A stretch of 64,000 nucleotides of DNA from Chloranthus sessilifolius (taxonomy: Eukaryota; Streptophyta; Magnoliopsida; Chloranthales; Chloranthaceae). The position numbers and the translations under genes were made by a program. The first letter of the stretch is position 1; every line of letters begins with the position of its first letter. The notes under the pieces are model-generated. The model saw only the letters and a program-made list of their open reading frames with translations, made no database searches and was not told where the DNA came from. Positions 55,380 through 64,000 of the stretch are shown in pieces. The DNA lies in assembly GCA_021018995.1 (NCBI GenBank), contig CM037598.1:50607185-50671184 (forward strand). The letters run 5' to 3'.

Positions 55380-55411
55380 ATGATCTGTCCACTTTAATGG
55401 TCACAGACCAT
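55380..55411 (-). other. Covarying 32-nt hairpin, S3, copy 2
   Basis: Same arms and same mismatch as copy 1, within a repeat of period 109, so this duplication is recent. Confidence 0.7.
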
Positions 55412-55900
55412 CCTAGAGATCTCCTACAAAGCCAGAGCCTCAATTAGAACAATTAAAACCACTACAAATGCTATAATTTCCAGGTCACAGACGCAAGAAA
55501 TTACAGGGATATCAGATCCAGGGAATTCAGATGACATCCAAGAGGTCTACCAGTTAAGTGGGTGAGCTGATCAAGTAACTCCTCTACACATATCCAATCG
55601 AGCACCAAAAGGCATCAAAAGAGCTTTAGATCTAATTAAAACATTGAAAACAATATTTACATTGCAAACAAGGTCACTCTTACAATCGAATGCTCTCAGA
55701 TTTATAGTCTGCACAGTAATTAACCCCAGCAACACTCTTAACCTTACCTAATTATAGATCTAACTCACTCCTTGCTGCTCCTAGGGATTTAGCCAACCAT
55801 AGTTGGGCTAAAGGAGGGAAATGGAATCTCGCTGCAAGCTCTGATCTTTGGAAAATTGCTCAGAATTTAGTTCCCCCGCAATGGTAATTGGGGGTCTCAA

Positions 55901-55906
55901 TATATA
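55901..55906 (-). promoter_or_regulatory. TATA-like box, S3
   Basis: Minus strand TATATA between the motif cluster and the hairpins. Confidence 0.35.
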
Positions 55907-56099
55907 GCTTTCTCCTCTATTTTTCCTGCCAAAAATCCCTTCTAGAAGGTTGTCAGAGTTTGTTAGACATCTGTTAAAGCACATGGGTCAGTTATGGCTT
56001 CCTAGGGCATCTTCTAGAACATCATGTCGGTCACCAAAGTGTCTCGATTTGTGTGCGACAGGTCACCAAATCTCAGCGTGTGCATAGCATAGTTTTTTA

Positions 56100-56660
56100 G
56101 AAGTTCAGCACACGATTTCGACAGGTTGGAGAAGCTTCCGACAGGTTCAAAGTGAGCTTGTAGTTCCTTTCGATAGGTTCCCTGGTCTCTTCCATAGGTA
56201 CCGATAGGATGAGTTCTCTCTTTGAAGCTTCAGGGTCCTCAACACAATATCTGGAGTATTCGATAGGTTGGCTGAGTAGTTCGATAGGTCCCGTGGTCCT
56301 TTTTGATAGGTTCAACTCTGTGTGCCGTCATCCTGATAGGTTGGCTTCCATTCCTATCGAAAGGCTTAAGCATCCTTCGATAGGTTCAGGGAGCCTTCGA
56401 CAGGTTGGAATCGAACATTTTAGTCCTTTTGCTAGGTTCTCAGATCCGTTCAATAGGTTCCTTTGACACTTGAGGCGAGTTTTTGACAGGATGGTTTCTT
56501 CTTTCCTTTGTTTGCTTGATAGGTTCTGAAATCCTATCGAACTCCTCAATCCCTGTGACTTCATCCTTCTTCTGCCTTCGGATCCTATCGAGTCCTTCTC
56601 CAACTGCACGAATTCTTTCCTTTTAATCCTCAACTCCTATCGAAGTCTTTCGGCCTCCTC
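56100..56660 (-). repeat. U3 motif cluster, S3
   Basis: Many TTCGATAGGTT, TTCGACAGGTTGG and CCTATCGAA motifs in both orientations. Confidence 0.75.
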
Positions 56661-56890
56661 TCGATAGGATGTTTTGGACCTATCTTCACTTCTTTCTCCT
56701 CATTCTGTTACTGGGTCTGCATGGTGATGAGAGATGAATTATTTGTGGGCATTCTTAAGTGGTTTGCTGCATTATTACCAGATTTCCCTGCTATCTACAA
56801 AATGCACTCAACAGAGGCTTATTAGTGTGCTTGCAGGTCCACGAAAGGTCAGGTTAAAGGATGCAAAGTGGCATTTTTCACCACTTAACA

Positions 56891-56895
56891 ATGGG
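56891..56895. repeat. Target site duplication of S3, right copy
   Basis: ATGGG, identical to 54745-54749. Confidence 0.92.
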
Positions 56896-57245
56896 CTTGT
56901 CCCAAATACATGGATCCTATAGACATCTAAAGAAACCATAAGATCTATAGATTTGATTAAGCATTAAAACAACAGTTCATTGATAACAGTAAAACTTACA
57001 ATGAACTGTCTCCTGGATGCAGCCTATACACAATTGCTCATCCACGATCCCAATGTATACAAACTCTATTATAAGACTGAAACAAAACTAAAACTAGCTG
57101 CTTATAGGGGGATTAGCCAGCAAGTACTGAGCTAAGAGAGAAGAAAAATAGGAAAAAGAGGTGATCAAACCCTAACCCTAGCCTGTTAGAGCTCTTAGCC
57201 GATAGAGGATGAAGGAAAGATGAAAATAATAAACTGAAAGTACAA

Positions 57246-57253
57246 CTTATATA
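57246..57253 (-). promoter_or_regulatory. TATA box, LTR of E
   Basis: Minus strand TATATAAG, as in S1. Confidence 0.5.
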
Positions 57254-57479
57254 CTTTGCCAAAATGGCCTTGGCTCTAAAGAGATTAACCCTAATTTTTC
57301 TAGTAGATGTGTCACCGTTTCAACCCTTGGATGCTTTGAGATATGCACCTCAAAATTTGTTCCTCGAGAAGTGTGCCCTAGCCTTGGGAAATTCCTAAAA
57401 AGTCCTTCAGTTAAAACTGAGAAGTGGAGAGCCCTTGCTTCTTAGGGCTGGTGTCTGCTTTTAGCTCATTCACACAACT

Positions 57480-58000
57480 GCTTTGTCTTCATGGAGTTGC
57501 CTTTGGTTGGTGGGAAGTGCTCGCTCGCGCAGTGAATCTTTAGTTCGTCGCGTAGTTCCTTTGCACTGCAATGCTGTCATAGACATTATCTAGAGTGCCT
57601 AAACTTCTTGTGCAGTAGAGCTTCAGAAGATCTTTCTCTCGCTAAGTACTCGCACAGTTATGCTCCTGCACTCATGTAGTCAATGGTAAGGCTTCATAGT
57701 GCGTAAGATCTGTGCGAAGAGAATTTTGGGCGTCTCTCTCATCCAGGGCTACGCGAGAACTACACGAGGTGACATTCTATTCAGTGTACATATGGACTCG
57801 CTGAGCTCTTCGTGTGGTTGCTTTGAGGCTTGATCTCAGTGAGAGCTTCGCGAGGTCAAATTTTAAGAGTTTTAACCTACGAGATCTTTGCGAGGTCATT
57901 TCAACTGTCCTGCTAACTGTGTGGTGTATCTGCGTGAGGGCCTCTTTCGTTGCATCTTTAGTTTTGTGAGGAAGCTTCTCAACTCTGTGAGGTCTATCTT
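57480..58000 (-). repeat. U3 motif cluster, LTR of E
   Basis: CTCGCTCGCGCAG, CTACGCGAGAAC, CTTCGCGAGG, CTTTGCGAGG and relatives, 20-40 bases apart, upstream of the TATA box. Confidence 0.7.
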
Positions 58001-58327
58001 TTACTACTCTGGTGCATTGCACTTGCTGCTGTCATAGTCTCCTCCTTTCTCAGCTAACTTCATTTATCTGCTAGACTTTGGTCAATGATGATCAGCAACA
58101 ATGAGTCACCATGGTGAGCACTACCAAGGTGTTCCAACAAGCTTTGTCTCAGCTGTTATCTTTGAGTGCATTCTCTCTCTTTTGGGCTAAAAAGTAAGGA
58201 TTTTATATTAAGTTGCACATTTTATTGCTAACTACAAAACACACTTAACAAATGATTATTAGTCTGCTTTAAGGTCCAGTAAAGGCTAAGTTAAGAGATG
58301 AAAAGTGGTTCTTTTCAGTGAATAACA

Positions 58328-60009
58328 CACCCCCAAACCTAATTTTTGCTAGTCCTTGAGCAAAGAAAAATTAAAAAAACTACTCTAAGAATTGAAATGC
58401 CACTTTCGTAGGGAGCACAGATACATTTAGCATATGTACCAAGCCTTTTAAACCCCTTGGTGATCCCTAGTGGAGGAGTGAAGTTTCTTGAGGGTTTTCA
58501 GTGAAGATACCCACAAACTTCTAAATGAAATAGTTAACAAAGGTGAAACATTATCAAGTCAGTTGCCAAGAAAGAGAGCATCAGTTCACCTTTGATTCAA
58601 TAAAAATGTGAGGAATTTGGACATGAAAAGCACAGACATTTAATCATCACAACCTCTACATGAATGCACAACAGTTCCAATTAGCTCACAAGGGGGACAG
58701 CACATGTATATCTGCACTGAGCTCATCATTAATTCAAAAATTAGGTTATAGGCCATGCCCAATACATTTAACATCAGACTCAATGCTCACTAGGGCATAC
58801 TCTCACAAGGGACCTTGAGGGTTTTATTTTCTCTCAACTCAAGAGTAGTTGCAACCCCCAAATGGGTCTATAAGCTTGAGCATAGGTAAAGCACCTAAGT
58901 CCTGGCATCATTGGTAGGTCCTCACCATAGATTGGACAACTCCTTGTCTTTACATGATAGTTCATTTAACTTTATATCACAAGGTCTTTAGCTGGGTTGT
59001 GATGTTGCTTATGATGGGGGTTATAAAGAATGGAAGGTTGAAAAGGGATTCAAAATTGAGAAATTAGTAAGTGAAGAAGGTGATTCATGACTTCACCTCT
59101 TTTTAGTGCAGTACCTTTTCATTTTCTTTCAAATTTTTTAGACTTGAAGTCGCTAGCTTCTCCTCTTCATTTTGATTTTTCCAATCAACTGTTCCTCTTG
59201 ACTCCTCTCTCACTCCTCTTCATTATTATTTTTCTTTCTATTTTTGTTTTTATTTTTATGTTTGTGACTCACCACCTCTTTCCTCAACTGCTACACTGCT
59301 CAACTATAGGTATCTCCTCCCCATTCACCCAATGTTGACCCTATCTTGTCCATCTTCAGCTCCTCCTTTACCTTATGAATTCTTAGAGTAACGATAGGTT
59401 TGAGTCAGGTCCTTAGCTTCAGGTGCAAGTACTCAAGTATATTTTGAAGAAAATTAGAAATTAAGGTTCAGTAGGTGTGCACACAAGGGCAGTTGATTAG
59501 GATTTGGTCTGTTTAAGCTCAAACTGTCCAAGAGAAGGCCTTGATCCTTTCCTCGGTTTCATGAGTGCTGTCAGTTGTTTCAACTTGGAGGTGCCAAACT
59601 TCTAGTGAGGGCATTGCCTTAGCCAATCCTTAGAGCTAGAAGAATTGCCTCAGTCACTCCTCGAAGGAACGAAAAGAATTTTGTAGGCCCAACTCTCAAT
59701 GGTTATGGTCTTCCATTGAACTTTTAACTATCTCCTTACCTTTTTCTCTCTTTAATGATTCACTCAGTATTGATATAAGTGAGTTTACTTGGTGTTCACA
59801 TCATGGGAAAGTTAAAATTTAAAAGCTTGTAATGCCTAAAGGTCTGCAAAATTTTAAATTTCTCATTTTTTTAATAATTCTTAGGTGAACATGGTTCTAT
59901 TTCTATCTTACTCACTTGAATCTGCTGAACTTAGGTTTATTGTTCTATTAGCAGAGCTATCCTACTGTGGAAGAGGAACTATAAACCAGGAGGAGGGGGA
60001 AGACAAGGA
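58328..60009 (-). other. 3' non-coding region of element E
   Basis: Terminal polypurine tract (minus AGGTTTGGGGGTG, 58328-58340). Conserved block 58396-58515 with stem-loop 58420-58440. A block related to CCATACCCAGTGAGATTTGG lies near 59690-59710 in diverged form. The inner polypurine tract is lost: homology to B stops at GCTATCCTAC (about 59958). No gene. Confidence 0.65.
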
Positions 60010-60258
60010 TCATGGAGATGGGTGTTGAGCAGGTGGTGGGGGGTTTGAAGAAGATGGCGGGGGAGATGCAGGTGGTTCATTTTTTTGCTTCTTCTTCTTT
60101 CCCTTCTCCTTTTTCTTCTCCTCCTTGGCTAGGATCCACTGGACCTCTTCGTACTCATCCCAAATAAATTGTAGTGGGTCCGACTCTTTAGGCGGTGGGG
60201 GGTCCAACCACATTGGATAGAATTTGTTTGGGAACTCGGTGGGTTTATCATCGGCCAT
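60010..60258 (-). CDS. Short ORF in the third-ORF position of element E
   Basis: 82 codons from the ATG at 60258 (MADDKPTEF), uninterrupted. Acidic and aromatic first half (DPLQFIWDEYEEVQW), then a strongly basic stretch (KEEKKKEKGKKKKQK) and a Pro/Ser tail. The frame stays open further upstream to 60429, but ATG 60258 gives a more sensible protein. It sits between integrase and the 3' non-coding region like the short ORF of F. The layout (charged segment, Lys run, Pro/Ser tail) echoes the C-terminal part of the env-like ORF in D and G, so it may be a shortened relative. No domain recognised. Confidence 0.45.
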   Translation of the reverse strand: MADDKPTEFPNKFYPMWLDPPPPKESDPLQFIWDEYEEVQWILAKEEKKKEKGKKKKQKNEPPASPPPSSSNPPPPAQHPSP

Positions 60259-60489
60259 GGATGTGAGTAAGGAGGGACTATTAAGGGTAGAGGAGAATGG
60301 TTGAGACGAAGACGAACTGTCCCTATATTTAAAGTACTTGGCTAGTGGAATATGGATGGGCATATTAAATTTCATCTCTTTCCGAGTGTTGCAATAAATT
60401 GTGATTGTTCTGGGAATGATAAATCGCACAACCTATTTGGGGAACGAGAGCTCACAATAAATGGTGGTCTAATTTTGGCATAGGGAATT

Positions 60490-60850
60490 AAGGCAATCTC
60501 GCATTTCGTGGAGTTTTCCTAAGTGCTCGCGGAGTAGAATTCTCGCATAGTACAGATGTACCTCTGCGAGAAGGATACTCACGCAGAAGCAAATAGCTTC
60601 GTGAGTACAAAATCAAGAACATTGTGTGCCTCGAGAAGTTACTTTGCAGAGTAGACGTTGGGATTGAGCACGCGGAGTTGTTTTTCATTTCTCGCACAGC
60701 TTAGCTGGGGATCTCTGCAAAGAACATCCATTCGAAGTTTTAGAGGTCTCGCGTAATAGAATGTTTTGAAATCTACAATTCGCGCCCTTATGACTCTGCG
60801 AGAAAGTGGTGAAATGGTTCGCGACTGTGAAAATTAGGCCATTTAACCCC
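60490..60850 (-). repeat. U3-like motif cluster inside element E
   Basis: Between integrase and the short ORF, copies of CTCGCAT, GCTCGCGGAG, TCTGCGAGAA, CTCACGCAG, CTCGCACAG and CTCGCGTAA repeat every 20-40 bases, the same motif type as U3 of its LTR (57480-58000). A TATA-like stretch on the minus strand (TTTAAATATA, 60324-60333) lies between the cluster and the ORF start. Confidence 0.65.
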
Positions 60851-61214
60851 ATGAGAAACCAACAGTCAACCTCTTTACCCCATTTGTTCTCAGGCCTGTG
60901 CTTGCACAATGTCTTCCACCCATTCAGTAGCCATCAGCATCTACCCTTCACATGTATCCCTTATTCAAATGATAATAGCCTCCCTAATACCAGCACATCC
61001 ATAGCAAAAATTCTAAATGATAAAACACCTTGATGAACACAGATTCTAAACAGTTATAGTTCTAGTACGTTGCTCACACTTCAGCAAGAAGTATTCATCT
61101 CCCATGTTACTGACGAAATAAAACCTATAAAGAAATTGAAAATAAATAAGGACACAGAACAGAACAGAACAAACACATAAAACAGATATGGCACACACAA
61201 TACAATGTTGTGGA
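60851..61214 (-). other. Spacer after integrase, element E
   Basis: Rest of the region between integrase and the motif cluster. No gene or clear structure seen. Confidence 0.5.
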
Positions 61215-62400
61215 TCACTGAACAATGGGAGGTTCATGTAAGTGAATGGTCTGAGGAAGCACCACTGGTTGATCTACACAAATCTTGAGCCTCTGACCAT
61301 TTACTTTCATGCTCTGCCCTGATTTTGGTTCCAAGATCTCCATAGCACCAGATGGGGAGGCATTGAAGACAGTGTAAGGTCCATCCCATCTGGATTTCAA
61401 CTTCCCTAGAAAGAATTTAAGTCTAGAGTTAAAAAACCAAGCCTTGGTGCCAGCAATGAAGTCCTTTTGTAATAACTTCTTGTCAAAGAATGCTTTTGAT
61501 CTCCCCTTGTACATTCTGGCATTTGCATAGGCTTCTAGCCTCATTTCATCAAGCTCTGCCATTTGCAACTTCCTGTGAAAACCAGCAGAAGTTAGATCTA
61601 CATTCATTGCTTTGATAGCCCAATAGGTTTTGTGCTCTAACTCCACAGGTAGGTGGCAGGCCTTGCCATACACCAGCCTAAATGGGGACATTCCAAGAGG
61701 AGTCTTATAGGTAGTCCTATAAGCCCACAAAGCATCATTCAGCTTTGGTGCCCAATCCTTCCTATCAGTCCTCAGTTTTCTCCAGAATGTGCTTGATCTC
61801 CCTATTGGAATTTTCAACTTGTCCACTGGTCTGTGGGTGGTAGGGAGTTGTAATTTTGTGTATAACAGAATACTTTTTGAGCAAGTTCTCAAAAGGTTTG
61901 TTACAGAAGTGTCTCCCCCCATCACTGATAGTAGCTCTGGGGATACCAAATCATGAAAAGATATTGTCCTGTAAGAATTTAAGGACAATTGTGTGGTCAT
62001 TAGTCTTTGTGGCAATGGCTTCTACCGATTTGGACACATAGTCTACTGCGACAAGTATGAAATTCAATCCCATGGAGGAAGGAAAGGGACCCATAAAATC
62101 AACGCCCCAGATGTCAAAAGGTTCTACAACTAGGATGGGATGCAATGGTATGGAGTCTCTCTTTGAAATGCCTCCCATCCTTTGACATCTCTCATAGGCC
62201 TTGCAATGCAGGTTTGCATATCTAAACAAAGAAGGCCAATACAAACCACATTGGAACACTTTTGCTGCAGTCTTTTTGCCACTGAAATGACCTCCATAGG
62301 CTTGCTCATGGCACATTAAAAGAATGTGGTGGAAGTAATTTTCAGGCACACATCTCCTAATGACCTGGTCTGCATAATGCTTGTAAAGGTATGGATCCTC
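61215..62400 (-). pseudogene. pol: Integrase of element E (frameshifted)
   Basis: N-terminal zinc-binding part [11 protein letters not shown] and CKAYERCQR (about 62310-62190), in which the first Cys of the usual CxxC is changed to CKAYERC. Core: [20 protein letters not shown] (first Asp about 62050), then two close frame changes between about 61960 and 61800 around ISDGG (second Asp). The third acidic site around 61810 is in the disturbed stretch. C-terminal part is open (61760-61215): [50 protein letters not shown]. No chromodomain. Confidence 0.85.
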
Positions 62401-64000
62401 CCACAGAAGTTGTCTAACCTGAGAGAAGAATAGATCTTTGTCCACTTTAGACCAGTGTGGAGGGATCCTACCAGCAGTAAGAAAATTGACAATGTGTGCA
62501 AACCAGGGCACACTAGACTGCACAACCAAAAACCGTTCATCGGAGAACAACTCATTATCTGGTGTTGTTGTACATTCTTCCAAGATAATCTTAGAGAGGT
62601 TATCAACCACCACATTCTCAACTCCCTTCTTATCTTTGATCTCAAGATTAAACTCCTGCAAGAGGAGAATCCATCTGATCAACCTAAGCTTTACATCCTT
62701 CTTAGCTAATAGGTATTTTAGGGTTGAGTGATCTGTAAAAACTATAATATTAGACTCCAACAAGTAGGGTCTAAATTTGTCTACAGCAAACACTACTGCA
62801 AGTAACTCCCTCTCAGTTGTAGTATAGTTTAGTTGAGCTTCAACTAGTGTTCTACTACCATAATAGATCACTACAGGCAGCTTATCTTTCCTCTGTCCTA
62901 AGACAGTACCTATGACTAAGTCTGATGCATCACACATTAGCTCAAAGGGGAGCGAGTAATCTCGGGCCTGGATTACAGGAGCAGTGGTGAGGCACTTCTT
63001 GAAAGCCTCAAAGGCCACAAGGAATTCATCAGAATGTATGAATGGCACATCTTGGCAAAGCAGGTGGCATAATGGTTTGGCAATCTTGCTGAAGTCCTTG
63101 ATGAACCTCCTGTAAAATCTAGTAAGTCTAAGAAATGATCTAATTTGATTGATAGTCTTGGGTGGGGGCATATGTGAAATCAAGCCTACTTTAGCCTTGT
63201 CCACCTCAATTCCTTTGTGGGAGACCACATGGCCTAGTACAATACCTTGGGTCACCATAAAGTGACTCTTTTCCCAGCTTAGGACTAAGTAGGTCTCCTC
63301 ACATCTGTGCAAAACTCTTTCAAGTTGGACTAGACACTGGCTAAAGCTGTCTCTAAACACCGAGAAATCATCCATGAAGATATCCAAGAATTTGTCAATC
63401 ATATCAGAAAAATCGAATACATGCACCTCTGAAATGTGGCAGGGGCATTGCACAATCCAAAAGGCATCCTTCTGTAAGCAAAGGTGCCAAAGGGACATAT
63501 GAAAGTAGTCTTCTCCTGATCTTGAGGATCCACAGGGATTTTGTTATACCCTGAGTATCCATGAAGAAAATAGTAATATGCCTTCCCAACCAGCTTATCT
63601 AGAATTTGGTCAATAAAAGGGAGGGGGAAGTGATCTTTCCTGGTTTTGGAGTTGAGTTTCCTATAATCAATGCACACCCTCCAGCCAGTGGTCTCTCTGG
63701 CTGGCATCAACTCCCCAGAATCAGAAGAAACCACTGTGATGCCTGACTTTTTAGGTACCACCTGGATAGGTGACACCCATTCGAAATCTGAAATGGGGTA
63801 AATCACCCCTGCATCCAACAGTTTTACTATTTCTTTAAGCACCACCTCATGCATGTGAGGATTTAATTTCCTCTGCATCTCCCTTGAGGGTTTTACACCC
63901 TCATCTAGGTGAATCTTGTGTATGTAAACTGAGGCATCAATGCCTCCAAGGTCAGCTATTGTCCACCCAATTGCTTTCTTGTGCTTCATAAGGACATTCA
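62401..64000 (-). pseudogene. pol: Reverse transcriptase and RNase H of element E, open at the window edge
   Basis: RT runs from the window edge: [57 protein letters not shown] frameshift near 63410 follows, then the catalytic FMDDFSVF (63378-63355) and [14 protein letters not shown]. RNase [50 protein letters not shown], then the linker to integrase ([18 protein letters not shown]). One RNase H only. Apart from the one shift it reads through, clearly better kept than in B. Confidence 0.9.

Larger units (their letters stand above)
54750..56890 (-). mobile_element. LTR S3: solo Athila-like LTR in the LTR of E
   Basis: Starts TGTTGGGGATTTCC and ends CACCACTTAACA, 2141 bases, flanked by perfect ATGGG duplications, so a true solo LTR left by recombination between two LTRs. 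21-nt hairpin 54928-54948; two 32-nt hairpins only 109 bases apart (55271, 55380); TATA-like 55901-55906; motif cluster 56100-56660. Confidence 0.93.
53487..58327 (-). repeat. 3' LTR of element E, split by S3
   Basis: Starts TGTTGATGGTC and ends GTGAATAACA; about 2.7 kb without S3 and its duplication. Two hairpins in the transcribed part (54019, 54538), TATA box 57246-57253, motif cluster about 57480-58000. Confidence 0.82.
53487..64000 (-). mobile_element. Element E: Athila-like element, 3' part visible
   Basis: Minus strand: 3' LTR 53487-58327 (containing solo LTR S3), terminal polypurine tract, 3' non-coding region, short ORF (60258-60010), a motif-rich spacer, integrase and RT-RNase H up to the window edge. 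Its pol is the best preserved here: one open run of 515 codons (63498-61951) covers late RT, RNase H and early integrase. The remainder, with gag and 5' LTR, is outside the window. Confidence 0.85.

Noticed and set aside
59087..59338. Plus-strand ORF rich in Phe and Leu that looks like membrane segments
   Set aside because: Antisense of the purine-rich 3' non-coding region of E; the same pyrimidine-rich strand gives similar ORFs in G and F.
1..64000. Host protein genes, rRNA or tRNA genes
   Set aside because: All stretches were assigned to LTRs, internal regions or 3' non-coding parts of elements; I saw no cloverleaf, splice-supported exon chain or rRNA-like sequence.

Overview
The window is plant nuclear DNA made almost entirely of nested LTR retrotransposons. 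I found no host gene, rRNA, tRNA or CRISPR array. Most of it belongs to one Ty3/gypsy lineage, the Athila-like (env-like) group. The evidence is primer-binding sites that match the 3' end of plant tRNA-Asp, LTRs of about 1.6-3.2 kb, gag with a CX2CX4HX4C knuckle, a pol with one RNase H, a third ORF after integrase, and a long 3' non-coding region with polypurine tracts. A Tekay/Del-type chromovirus (integrase with a C-terminal chromodomain) and one Tat/Ogre-like LTR are also present. Every coding region is broken by stops, frameshifts or deletions. I use letters for elements: A-H and K for elements, S1-S3 for solo or fragment LTRs, T for the Tat/Ogre-like LTR.

Layout. C (+) is the outer host. 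Its 5' LTR is split over 8935-9178 and 25084-26182, its leader is 26183-26781, and its 3' internal region is 36166-37459. A (-; 1-8934) sits in the LTR of C and itself carries LTR S1 (+; 5397-8045). B (-; 9179-25078) is a complete element with both LTRs and a perfect AGATC target duplication, also in the LTR of C. D (+; 26782-33726) sits in the leader of C and is an internal-deletion derivative (gag joined to the tail of the third ORF). T (-; about 33736-36165) is interrupted by LTR fragment S2 (+; about 34585-35631). G (-; from 37460) sits in the 3' region of C. F (-; from 42174) sits in the third ORF of G. K (-; 43932-48929; duplication GTTAT) sits in the 3' non-coding region of F. H (+; from 52547) sits in the integrase of F. 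E (-; from 53487 past the window end) sits in H. S3 (-; 54750-56890; duplication ATGGG) sits in the 3' LTR of E. The longest chain, C>G>F>H>E>S3, is six insertions deep.

Shared design. In nearly every Athila-type LTR the part upstream of a TATA box carries a cluster of short palindromic motifs, and the transcribed part downstream carries one or two copies of a 32-nt hairpin plus a 21-nt hairpin. The 32-nt hairpin shows compensatory base changes between copies. The U3-type motif recurs inside elements B and E, between integrase and the third ORF. The 3' non-coding region has a terminal and an inner polypurine tract 1.57-1.70 kb apart, the inner one beside a covarying stem-loop. These shared non-coding structures are the main candidates for something not yet described.
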